Shown here: positions 1 through 5,136 of the stretch, one piece after another
Layout of the letters: every line of letters begins with the position of its first letter
Position numbering within the stretch: the stretch's first letter is position 1
From: Stenotrophomonas sp.
GTDB lineage: Bacteria > Pseudomonadota > Gammaproteobacteria > Xanthomonadales > Xanthomonadaceae
Assembly: GCA_003248565.1 (NCBI GenBank)
Contig: QFOV01000243.1
Location: 1 to 5,136, forward strand
Direction of reading: 5' to 3'
Length of the DNA: 5,136 nucleotides
Translations under genes and position numbers: made by a program
Notes under the pieces: generated by a model
The model's database searches: none
The model's input: only the letters and a program-made list of their open reading frames with translations
Told to the model about the DNA's origin: nothing

Positions 1-112
1 CCAGCACCTCGGTGCGATACGGCTGGCCCAACTCCTCCAGCATCCAGCGCACGATGCGCCCGCGTGACATCGGGTTGGTATAGAAGACGATCTCTTCTGC
101 CGTGCTGCCCAT
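1..112 (-). CDS. Glutathione S-transferase, N-terminal fragment (runs off left edge)
   Basis: The gene reads leftward from an ATG at 112-110 and is cut by the window edge after 37 codons. The translation begins MGSTAEEIVFYTNPMSRGR and continues through IVRWMLEELGQPY. This is the thioredoxin-fold N-terminus of a cytosolic glutathione S-transferase: a first beta strand (IVFYTNP), the serine/arginine-containing helix start (MSRGR) where the catalytic or glutathione-contacting residue usually sits, and the conserved helix R-W-M-L-E-E-L-G. Members conjugate glutathione to electrophiles or have related thiol roles in the cytoplasm. The start is supported by a GGAGG Shine-Dalgarno (minus strand, 124-120) seven bases before the ATG. 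It lies downstream of, and in the same direction as, the lipoprotein gene, with 74 bp between them, so it may have its own promoter; I could not identify one. The subfamily and substrate cannot be told from this fragment. Confidence 0.88.
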   Translation of the reverse strand, partial: MGSTAEEIVFYTNPMSRGRIVRWMLEELGQPYRTEVL

Positions 113-119
113 GCGCCTG

Positions 120-124
120 CCTCC
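120..124 (-). promoter_or_regulatory. Shine-Dalgarno of the glutathione S-transferase gene
   Basis: GGAGG on the minus strand, seven bases before the ATG at 112-110. It fixes the start of the truncated glutathione S-transferase. It forms half of the perfect 10-bp palindrome CCTCCGGAGG at 120-129. Confidence 0.75.
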
Positions 125-186
125 GGAGGATGAGGCGGCAGTCTAGCAACTGCGCCCCGCCACCGGGACAGGGGAAGGTGCAGGGC

Positions 187-528
187 TCAGCGGTGTTCGC
201 GTGGGCGCGGCGGCGGTGCTGGTGGCTGCACGCCCTTGCCTTTCAGGCAGGCGTCCATGGCTTGCCGGTCGAGCCTGGGCCGTTCCGAATCGCCCTGCTC
301 CGCTGCCTCGGCCGCAGGACTACCAGCCTGTTCGGCCAGGCAGGCGTCAAATGCCTTGGTGAATGCCGGATCACGTGGCAGCGAAGGCGGCGGTGGGCCA
401 CCGGGTCCACCACGATGCGGGCCAGGCGGCGGGCCATCCTGGCAACGTCCAAACGCGCCGCAACCGGCAAGCGACAACACCAGCAGCGAGGCTGCGAAGG
501 GTGTGAATTTCTGGAGTGACAAGCGCAT
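187..528 (-). CDS. Small Pro/Gly-rich lipoprotein with duplicated DACL motif
   Basis: A 113-residue secreted lipoprotein of unknown function; I do not recognise a named family. The N-terminus has a basic start (MRLSLQK), a hydrophobic core (about residues 9-20) and the lipobox L20-A-G-C23, so signal peptidase II should cleave before C23. Gly at +2 rather than Asp fits outer-membrane retention. Residues 32-52 are a flexible proline/glycine-rich tether. A short helical part follows with two similar segments, KAFDACLAEQ (58-67) and QAMDACLKGK (89-98), each with one cysteine (C63, C94); C29 is a third non-lipid cysteine. The C-terminus is again proline/arginine-rich. The start lies 15 bp after the sulfotransferase stop, with only a weak AGAG ribosome site seven bases upstream, which suggests coupled translation as the last gene of the unit. 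No enzymatic residues are apparent. Confidence is high that it is a lipoprotein and low for any role. Confidence 0.8.
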   Translation of the reverse strand: MRLSLQKFTPFAASLLVLSLAGCGAFGRCQDGPPPGPHRGGPGGPPPPSLPRDPAFTKAFDACLAEQAGSPAAEAAEQGDSERPRLDRQAMDACLKGKGVQPPAPPPRPREHR

Positions 529-543
529 GGGAGTGCTCTGGGT

Positions 544-1434
544 TCAATGGGGAAAGGGGCGCCGCATCGCGGCGAGCAGGTCGTCGGACAACGGGATCAG
601 GCGCGCGCGGATATACGCGCGTCGTGCAGCATCGAAGCAAAGCTTGAATTTGCGGCGATCATGCAACGCCTCGCCCGCGCCCTGTTTCCAGGGTTCATCG
701 CTGCGGACCAGGACGCTCAGATCAGCGGATCCTGCCGTCGCGCAATCGACGACATCGCAACCGAGGAACGCAAATATCCGCGCCAATTCCTGCTGCGGTT
801 GCGCGATGAGCTGTTCGTAGCGCACCCAGAGATGGCGCCGATCTTGCAACCACGCCCCGCTTTCAACGACCGCTCGATTCCAGCGATCGATCGCACGATC
901 GACATCCGCGTATACATGCCAGGGCCGATAGCGCGCGGCAGCGGCATGCAGCGATGCCACCACTTCTTCGCCATCGCGCAGCAGGTGGATCACCCGTGCA
1001 TCCGGCAAGTGCTTGCTGACCGAGCGCAGATAGAACAGGTGGTCTGGGGTTTTCTCCAACCAGAGTTGTCCGCCGGAACCATCGCAGTGCGCCGCCATCG
1101 CATCTGCAAACGCCTGCAGCTGCACGCTGACCGGGGCGAACGCCGATGGCGATGCAGCTGCCAGTTCGGGAACACCAGCCCAGGCACGCCGGACCTGTGC
1201 ACGCGGAACCCATCCCAGCCAGGCCTGCAGCGCATGCCGCATGCCATGCAGCTGTTTCCAGCGCCACGCCTGCACTGATTCGCGATGGCGGTCGCCGTAG
1301 CGCAGCAGACGCTGCAGGAAATGCGTTTCCGGCAACGAGACGATATCCGGATGCGTGCTCAGCAAGCGTTGCAGCAAGGTGGTTCCCGAGCGCGGGCACC
1401 CCACCAGGAATACCTGACCGATGGCAGCGTTCAT
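544..1434 (-). CDS. PAPS-dependent sulfotransferase family protein
   Basis: A 296-residue soluble protein of usual length for bacterial Sulfotransfer_3-type enzymes, which move sulfate from 3'-phosphoadenosine-5'-phosphosulfate (PAPS) to a hydroxyl on a sugar, tyrosine or small molecule. The N-terminal 5'-phosphosulfate loop is clear: FLVGCPRSGTTLLQRLL (residues 9-25, with R15, S16, G17, T18, T19). The E-K-T-P motif (127-130) followed by H132 is typical of the family. The 3'-phosphate-binding segment is VIHLLRDGEEVVASLH (148-163, R153 and S161). WVRYEQLIAQP (203-213) matches the usual late V-R-Y-E-x-L motif. There is no signal peptide or membrane segment, so it should act in the cytoplasm or at the inner membrane face. 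The ATG at 1434-1432 overlaps the glycosyltransferase stop (ATGA), and a GGTGA ribosome site lies four bases upstream, so translation is probably coupled. The acceptor is unknown; the upstream glycosyltransferase hints at a glycan. Confidence 0.9.
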   Translation of the reverse strand: MNAAIGQVFLVGCPRSGTTLLQRLLSTHPDIVSLPETHFLQRLLRYGDRHRESVQAWRWKQLHGMRHALQAWLGWVPRAQVRRAWAGVPELAAASPSAFAPVSVQLQAFADAMAAHCDGSGGQLWLEKTPDHLFYLRSVSKHLPDARVIHLLRDGEEVVASLHAAAARYRPWHVYADVDRAIDRWNRAVVESGAWLQDRRHLWVRYEQLIAQPQQELARIFAFLGCDVVDCATAGSADLSVLVRSDEPWKQGAGEALHDRRKFKLCFDAARRAYIRARLIPLSDDLLAAMRRPFPH

Positions 1435-2441
1435 TCCTTCACCCGCAGCAGCGCCGGCATGGACCGCTGCTGCAATGGCAGCCCTTCCGTGACCACGCGC
1501 TGGAAGCGATGGATGAAGGCCTCCTGGTTGTCCACGAAGTGCTCCCGTGCCTGCCGCGACATGGCGTCCAGTGCAGCATCGGAAAGCCGCAACGCGCGTG
1601 TCACTGCGAGTTCGATGCCCGCCGGGTCAACGTAATAGCGCCATGCAAGGTCACGTTTGATTGCCTGTGCCGGCAGCATCAGCAGCCCGCGCTGCGCAGT
1701 GACCAGCTCATTCATTGGTTCACCGTCGGTGGTCAGCGTCACCGCACCCACGCTCAAGGCTTCCATCAGGTAGTGACCGTAGCCTTCGGTCTCGGAGGGG
1801 CAGATATGGAACAGGCATTGGTTCTGCAACCTGCGTAGCTCCGCCTCATCGAGCACCGCGATGCGATGGTCGATGTTGTCCGCGATCACCCGCTCGCCAG
1901 CGGTGCGCGGATTCTGCACCACGATCAGCAGCGGCCACTGCGGATGCCTGCGCCAGGTATCCAGCAACACCCGCGTGCCCTTGGCGCTGCTGCGCCCGGC
2001 CAGATGGAAGAACACCCGCTGCCGCGGCACATCGGGAAGCAGGCGGTCCTCGCTGGTGAAGCCGATGTATCGGGTGGTGCAACCCAATCCGGCGAAGATC
2101 CGCTCGGCGTGACGGGTCTTGCACAGCACCGCATCGAACCTGGCCAGGCTCGGGTGCCAGCGCGGCAGGAACCACTCCGGATTGGGCAGCAGGAAATTGC
2201 GCTCCGCCAATGGCAGGCAGCGCGGGTAAACCCGCTCGGAAAAAATCTGCAGCGGCACCCGCCCCTGCAACAGGCGGCGCCCCCACAGACCGGCCACCTG
2301 CGCGCGGGTACGCCCGGTACTGCCGAATCCCACCCGCTCGGTGGCAAATCGCGGCGCCAACAGGCGCTGCATCAGATCCAGGTCACGGCTCAGGCCAACA
2401 CCGTTTTCGCGGCTGATCAAACGAACGCGTGGGGCTGTCAT
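1431..2441 (-). CDS. Glycosyltransferase, GT-B fold, GT4/group 1-like
   Basis: A 336-residue protein (from the ATG at 2441) resembling retaining group 1 glycosyltransferases that use nucleotide-sugar donors in the cytoplasm. The C-terminal donor-binding half is diagnostic. FHLAGRSSAKGTRVLLDTWR (145-164) is the linker-to-domain-2 segment, with a basic residue (K154) where donor phosphates are usually contacted. CPSETEGYGHYLMEALS (214-230) carries the E-x7-E motif (E219 and E227). It is followed by TTDGEPMNELV, the typical strand-loop closing the donor pocket. The N-terminal half is divergent, with PNPEWF (86-91) and a CKT (107-109) motif before the domain junction. It is a little shorter than the usual 350-400 residues. 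An alternative GTG start at 2471 would add ten residues, but MTAPRVRLISREN looks like a natural N-terminus; neither start has a clear Shine-Dalgarno. It is first of three same-strand genes and overlaps the sulfotransferase by ATGA. Sugar donor and acceptor cannot be inferred. Confidence 0.85.
   Translation of the reverse strand: MTAPRVRLISRENGVGLSRDLDLMQRLLAPRFATERVGFGSTGRTRAQVAGLWGRRLLQGRVPLQIFSERVYPRCLPLAERNFLLPNPEWFLPRWHPSLARFDAVLCKTRHAERIFAGLGCTTRYIGFTSEDRLLPDVPRQRVFFHLAGRSSAKGTRVLLDTWRRHPQWPLLIVVQNPRTAGERVIADNIDHRIAVLDEAELRRLQNQCLFHICPSETEGYGHYLMEALSVGAVTLTTDGEPMNELVTAQRGLLMLPAQAIKRDLAWRYYVDPAGIELAVTRALRLSDAALDAMSRQAREHFVDNQEAFIHRFQRVVTEGLPLQQRSMPALLRVKE
1439..1443 (-). promoter_or_regulatory. 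Ribosome-binding site of the sulfotransferase inside the upstream gene
   Basis: GGTGA on the minus strand, four bases before the sulfotransferase ATG. It pairs with the 5' part of the anti-Shine-Dalgarno sequence in the usual register, and it lies within the last codons of the glycosyltransferase. Together with the ATGA overlap it supports this start and translational coupling. Confidence 0.55.
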
Positions 2442-2445
2442 CGTG

Positions 2446-2473
2446 GAGTGCGCCAGAATGGGATGGCGCACTC
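2446..2473. repeat. Perfect inverted repeat (10-bp arms, 8-base loop) at the glycosyltransferase start
   Basis: The arms are GAGTGCGCCA (2446-2455) and TGGCGCACTC (2464-2473), separated by eight bases. On the minus strand this lies four bases before the glycosyltransferase ATG. It overlaps a possible minus-strand -10 element, TAGAGT (2475-2470), so it could be an operator or, if transcribed, a leader hairpin controlling access to the start codon. No T-run follows, so a terminator is unlikely. The symmetry is directly visible; the function is inferred. Confidence 0.6.
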
Positions 2474-2524
2474 TAGGCAGCCGTCTTCACCGCCGGATGC
2501 TGAACCGGGCGACAGGCCGCCGGG

Positions 2525-2544
2525 CACTGACAAACATTGACAAA
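2525..2544 (+). promoter_or_regulatory. Tandem 10-bp direct repeat, candidate OmpR-family regulator binding site
   Basis: CACTGACAAA (2525-2534) is followed directly by CATTGACAAA (2535-2544), identical at nine of ten positions. Two direct half-sites one helical turn apart are the arrangement bound by dimers of OmpR/PhoB-family regulators. The repeat ends nine bases before a -10 box, the usual place for an activator site that replaces a -35 element. The divergent gene encodes such a regulator 72 bp downstream, so autoregulation is the simplest reading. The repeat is seen in the sequence; regulator binding is inferred. Confidence 0.55.
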
Positions 2545-2553
2545 TTGGCGCGC

Positions 2554-2559
2554 TATGAT
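2554..2559 (+). promoter_or_regulatory. Candidate -10 box of the two-component operon promoter
   Basis: TATGAT, one mismatch from the sigma-70 consensus, in a GC-rich intergenic region. A perfect TTGACA lies at 2537-2542, but the spacer is only 11 bases, too short for a normal -35/-10 pair; TTGACA is also part of the direct repeat. Transcription would start near 2566, giving a leader of about 50 bases before the response regulator ATG at 2617. Confidence 0.5.
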
Positions 2560-2605
2560 GCGTCGCGCGGCCCCGGATGCGGAGTCCCCCAGCACGGTCG
2601 CAGCG

Positions 2606-2611
2606 AAAGGA
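2606..2611 (+). promoter_or_regulatory. Shine-Dalgarno deciding the response regulator start
   Basis: AAAGGA, five bases before the ATG at 2617. It supports this start over in-frame upstream codons that would run antisense into the glycosyltransferase gene. Confidence 0.7.
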
Positions 2612-2616
2612 AGCCC

Positions 2617-3327
2617 ATGCCCACCCATCTCCTGGTGGTCGACGACGATCCCGATCTGCGCAACCTGATAGCTGACTTCCTCGGCCAGCACGGTTACAGC
2701 GTAGCCACCGCCGACAGCGCAGCACAGATGCGCCTGGCCATGAACAGCCAACGCCCCGACCTGGTGGTGCTGGACGTGATGATGCCCGGCGAAGATGGCC
2801 TCAGCGCGATGCGCCAACTGGTCGGCGAACGCAACGCGCCGCCGGTGATCATGCTCAGCGCACTGGGCAGCGACACCGACCGCATCATCGGCCTGGAAGT
2901 GGGCGCCGACGACTATCTGTCGAAACCCTGCAATCCACGCGAGCTGCTGGCGCGCATCCGCGCCCGCCTGCGTCGTACGCAGGCCGATGCCGAACAGACC
3001 CAAAGTCCTCACCCGGTCTACGAATTCGGCGGCTGGCGACTGGATGCGCTGCGGCGTGACCTGCGCGATCCCGATGGTGTCTACGTCACCTTGTCGGACA
3101 GCGAATTCACCCTGCTGCGCGCCTTCGTCGAGCATCCACAATGGGTGTTGAGCCGCGACCAGTTGCTGGACAACGCCCGCAACCGCGGCAGTGACGTCTA
3201 CGACCGCGCCATCGACAGCCAGATCAGCCGCCTGCGCCGCAAGTTGAATGACCGCGGCCATCCGGAGCTGATCCGCACCGTTCGCAACGAAGGCTATCTG
3301 CTGCTGCCCACGGTGCGCCGCCTGTGA
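2617..3327 (+). CDS. OmpR-family two-component response regulator
   Basis: A 236-residue DNA-binding response regulator of normal length for the OmpR/PhoB family. The receiver domain (about 3-120) shows the acidic cluster D9-D10-D11, the phospho-acceptor D53 in VVLDVMMPGEDG, the switch serine S81 in MLSA and K103 in LSKPCNPREL. A linker (121-133) leads to a C-terminal winged helix-turn-helix (about 135-233) with the F-T-L-L-R-A-F helix (164-170), a recognition helix around DRAIDSQISRLRRKL (196-210) and the wing motif IRTVRNEGYLL (219-229). The receiver reads more like OmpR itself than PhoB, but I would not assign a symbol. It is presumably phosphorylated by the kinase encoded immediately downstream; the stop TGA overlaps the kinase GTG. 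The promoter region carries a tandem direct repeat that suits autoregulation. Targets are unknown; the divergent glycan/sulfotransferase unit is an obvious candidate. Confidence 0.95.
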   Translation: MPTHLLVVDDDPDLRNLIADFLGQHGYSVATADSAAQMRLAMNSQRPDLVVLDVMMPGEDGLSAMRQLVGERNAPPVIMLSALGSDTDRIIGLEVGADDYLSKPCNPRELLARIRARLRRTQADAEQTQSPHPVYEFGGWRLDALRRDLRDPDGVYVTLSDSEFTLLRAFVEHPQWVLSRDQLLDNARNRGSDVYDRAIDSQISRLRRKLNDRGHPELIRTVRNEGYLLLPTVRRL

Positions 3328-4781
3328 AGGCGCTGCCGATCTTCGCGCGCACCTTCCTGTTGCTGCTGGGCGCATTGCTGGTGGCATTGGCCTTGGGCAT
3401 CGCACTGTTGTTGACCATACCCCCGCGGCGCCCGGCCGACATACCACTGTCGGAAGTGGTAGCGCTGCTGTCCAGCGAACTGCCATCGACCAATGGCCGG
3501 CTGACCGTCTCCGACAGCAGCGAGCGACCGGCCTGCCCGGAAGGCCATCGCCAGGACCCTTTCATGCGGATGCGCCTGGCTCGCTGGCTGGGGGTACCCG
3601 AGGACCAGGTGAGCTACTGCAACGGCATGCGCATGCCCGGGTTGGGTCCCGGCAGCGCGTTTCACCAGCGTCCCGCCGGCCCCGACCGGGCGGCAGCGTT
3701 TGCGCCAGCAGCCGCTGGCGAAGCAGGGACGGGACCTGCCGTACCGCCAGCTGTGCGGCGCCCGCCACCCCTGCGCGATGCGATGCCGCCTGGCGATGAC
3801 GGCTTCCCCGCCAATGCGCCGCTGTTCGGCAACTTCGTTGCCGCCACACGCAAAGCCGATGGCCATTGGCGCAGCGTTGTACACCGCATGCCCGGACCAT
3901 TGCCCAGCGTCGCTCGCCAGGTCGGCCTGTTGTTCCTGTGTGGCGCAGTGGCGATGCTGCCGCTGGCATGGTGGTTTTCGCGCGCCTTGTCCGCACCCAT
4001 ACGCCGCTTCGCCCAAGCTGCGGATCGCCTCGGCAGCCATCCCGGTGCTGCGCCGCTGGACCGCAGCGGTCCGGCCGAACTGGCGCGCGCGGCGGATTCG
4101 TTCAACACCATGCAGGCCCGCATCAACCGCTTGCTGGACGAGCGTACCCGCACCATCGGCGCGATCGCCCATGACCTGCGCACACCGCTGGCGCGGCTGT
4201 CATTCCGCCTGCAGGCATTACCAGCGGAAGCACGCGACAAGGCCAGCGCCGACATCGACGAGATGAGCCGGATGATCAGCGCTGCGCTGGACTTCCTGCA
4301 CGGCCAATCGCAGCCTGGCCCACGCGACCGCCTCGATTTCGCCAGCCTGGTGGAAAGCGCGGTCGGCGACCTGGCGGATACCGGCCAGGACGTGATGCTC
4401 ACTGCCGCCGAGCCGGCGGTCCTGTTGGGCGATCCGTTGGCACTGCGGCGTGCGGTATCCAACCTGATCGACAACGCGCTCAAGTACGCCGGCAGCGCGC
4501 GGCTGCAGCTCTACCGCGACAACGGCAATGTCGTGCTTGAGGTGGATGACGACGGCCCCGGCATCGATCCCGCGCGCGAGAACGAATTGTTCCTGCCGTT
4601 CGCGCGCGGTGACGAATCACGCAACCGCGATACTGGCGGCATCGGCCTGGGCCTGTCCGTGGCACATGGCGTGGTGCTGGACCACGGCGGCAGCTTGCGC
4701 CTGCACAACCGCAGCGAAGGCGGCCTTCGTGCATTGATGACGCTGCCGTGCCTGCCTGCTGATCAAGGCGCGCTTGCTTGA
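3324..4781 (+). CDS. Inner-membrane sensor histidine kinase (HAMP-HisKA-HATPase)
   Basis: A 485-residue EnvZ-like sensor kinase partnered with the preceding regulator. It starts at GTG within GTGA, overlapping the regulator stop by four bases, which indicates coupled translation. TM1 spans about residues 10-32, a periplasmic sensor region about 33-198, and TM2 about 199-219. A HAMP linker follows (about 219-271, starting SRALSAPIRRF). The dimerisation domain carries the H-box IGAIAHDLRTPLARLSF with phospho-acceptor H283 (codon 4170-4172). The ATPase domain shows the N-box N380-LIDN-ALKYA, G1 box DDDGPGID (D409), F-box ELFLPFARG (421-429) and G2 box GGIGLGLS (438-445). All catalytic motifs look intact. 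The periplasmic region has cysteines C71 and C99. Its part around residues 123-149 (3690-3770) is unusually Ala/Pro-rich with poor third-position G/C, whereas the +1 frame there looks coding; a pair of compensating indels is possible. The ligand is unknown. Confidence 0.94.
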   Translation: MKALPIFARTFLLLLGALLVALALGIALLLTIPPRRPADIPLSEVVALLSSELPSTNGRLTVSDSSERPACPEGHRQDPFMRMRLARWLGVPEDQVSYCNGMRMPGLGPGSAFHQRPAGPDRAAAFAPAAAGEAGTGPAVPPAVRRPPPLRDAMPPGDDGFPANAPLFGNFVAATRKADGHWRSVVHRMPGPLPSVARQVGLLFLCGAVAMLPLAWWFSRALSAPIRRFAQAADRLGSHPGAAPLDRSGPAELARAADSFNTMQARINRLLDERTRTIGAIAHDLRTPLARLSFRLQALPAEARDKASADIDEMSRMISAALDFLHGQSQPGPRDRLDFASLVESAVGDLADTGQDVMLTAAEPAVLLGDPLALRRAVSNLIDNALKYAGSARLQLYRDNGNVVLEVDDDGPGIDPARENELFLPFARGDESRNRDTGGIGLGLSVAHGVVLDHGGSLRLHNRSEGGLRALMTLPCLPADQGALA

Positions 4782-4786
4782 ACGCA

Positions 4787-4811
4787 GCAACCCGATACCC
4801 GATAAGGTTGC
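4787..4811. repeat. Short hairpin with tandem heptamer in the convergent intergenic gap
   Basis: GCAACC (4787-4792) and GGTTGC (4806-4811) can pair around a 13-base loop. The loop region contains two adjacent copies of CCCGATA (4791-4797 and 4798-4804). It sits between the convergent stops of the kinase and gshA genes, where a two-way terminator would be expected, but the stem is only six base pairs and has no T-run on either side. It is at best a weak terminator. Confidence 0.3.
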
Positions 4812-4821
4812 ACGCGCGGAC

Positions 4822-5136
4822 TCAATAGGCGAACTCGCCGAACAAGGGATCGACGCTGCCATTCCAGCGTCCATGGAACAGCTCCAGCTTGCGCTCGGCC
4901 GCGGTCTTGCCGGAATCCACGATCTCCTGCAGCACATCCAGGAAGCGCGTTTCATCCTGACCATCGGCATTGAGCGCGGCACGACGGCGCAGGCCGTCGC
5001 GCGAAATCGCCAGGGCTTCGCGGGCCAGGTCACGCACCGTGCCATTGCGGAACGGCAGGTTCATCGCCTGCCTGGGCACGCCATCGCGCAGCACGTTGCG
5101 TTCGGCCAGGCTGAAGTCCTTGACCAGGTCCCAGGC
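4822..5136 (-). CDS. gshA: Glutamate-cysteine ligase, C-terminal fragment (runs off right edge)
   Basis: The last 104 codons of a minus-strand gene whose start lies beyond the right edge. The visible protein runs from AWDLVKDFSLAERNVLRDG to the terminal DPLFGEFAY. The segments LRDGVPRQAMNLPFRNGTVRD, DETRFLDVLQEIVDSGKTAAE and FHGRWNGSVDPLFGEFAY are the conserved C-terminus of the proteobacterial/plant-type ligase (about 450 residues), distinct from the E. coli GshA type. The enzyme joins glutamate and cysteine using ATP, the first and rate-limiting step of glutathione synthesis in the cytoplasm. The reading frame continues unbroken to the window edge. The gene converges on the two-component operon, with 40 bp between the stops. 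Confidence 0.93.
   Translation of the reverse strand, partial: AWDLVKDFSLAERNVLRDGVPRQAMNLPFRNGTVRDLAREALAISRDGLRRRAALNADGQDETRFLDVLQEIVDSGKTAAERKLELFHGRWNGSVDPLFGEFAY

Noticed and set aside
113..186. Terminator or promoter between the lipoprotein and glutathione S-transferase genes
   Set aside because: The C/G runs here form only a weak imperfect stem with no T-tract, and no convincing -35/-10 pair was found on the minus strand. Only the Shine-Dalgarno and its palindrome are supportable.
64..820. Plus-strand open frames at 64-519 and 236-820
   Set aside because: They run antisense to the lipoprotein and sulfotransferase genes, encode Arg/Cys/Ser-rich low-information peptides and have no domain signature; the minus-strand proteins carry a lipobox and PAPS motifs.
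544..1434. Assignment of the sulfotransferase as RaxST (tyrosine sulfation of a RaxX-like peptide)
   Set aside because: The general PAPS motifs are shared by many sulfotransferases, and no RaxX-like peptide or raxA/raxB transport gene is present. The downstream lipoprotein contains no tyrosine, so it cannot be a tyrosine-sulfation substrate.
2537..2559. Ordinary sigma-70 promoter from TTGACA (2537-2542) and TATGAT (2554-2559)
   Set aside because: The spacer is 11 bases instead of about 17. The TTGACA is better explained as part of the tandem repeat.
2341..2616. N-terminal extension of the response regulator to 2341
   Set aside because: The extension is antisense to the glycosyltransferase and crosses the promoter region. 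The receiver domain begins at MPTHLLVVDDD with a Shine-Dalgarno before 2617.
3442..3461. Perfect 7-bp inverted repeat with 6-base loop (TACCACT / AGTGGTA)
   Set aside because: It lies inside the kinase coding sequence with no regulatory context; a stem of this size occurs readily by chance.
2473..3486. Long minus-strand open frame opposite the response regulator
   Set aside because: It is a by-product of high GC; the plus strand encodes a full receiver and winged-helix domain with all conserved residues. The same holds for the minus-strand frames at 3294-4483 opposite the kinase.

Overview
The window is GC-rich, gene-dense bacterial DNA. The encoded proteins look like the Xanthomonadaceae (Xanthomonas, Stenotrophomonas and relatives); this placement is an inference from protein style, the proteobacterial-type glutamate-cysteine ligase and strong G/C preference at third codon positions, because the window contains no rRNA or other taxonomic marker. 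I see no RNA genes, mobile elements or CRISPR, and no gene-free stretch longer than about 175 bp.

Layout. (1) Positions 1-112, minus strand: the first 37 codons of a glutathione S-transferase that runs off the left edge. (2) Positions 187-2441, minus strand: a tight three-gene unit. In transcription order it is a GT-B/GT4-like glycosyltransferase (1431-2441), a PAPS-dependent sulfotransferase (544-1434, sharing ATGA with the gene before it), and a small proline/glycine-rich lipoprotein (187-528, 15 bp downstream). (3) Positions 2442-2616: the divergent intergenic region. It holds a 10-bp-arm inverted repeat next to the glycosyltransferase start, and a 10-bp tandem direct repeat just upstream of a good -10 box facing the response regulator. 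(4) Positions 2617-4781, plus strand: an OmpR-family response regulator and its membrane histidine kinase, sharing GTGA. (5) Positions 4782-4821: a short convergent gap with a small hairpin. (6) Positions 4822-5136, minus strand: the C-terminal 104 codons of glutamate-cysteine ligase (GshA).

How the genes may work together. The kinase and regulator form a complete two-component system, and the direct repeat at its own promoter is a plausible autoregulatory site. The divergent unit could build or decorate a sulfated surface glycoconjugate, with the lipoprotein as an envelope component. Control of that unit by the adjacent two-component system is an attractive but unproven inference. The glutathione genes at the two edges are probably just chromosomal neighbours.

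The points most worth checking are the promoter direct repeat, the inverted repeat at the glycosyltransferase start, the uncharacterised glycosyltransferase-sulfotransferase-lipoprotein unit, and a stretch of the kinase sensor domain (about 3690-3775) where codon statistics favour a different reading frame. I found no clear evidence of a wholly new system.
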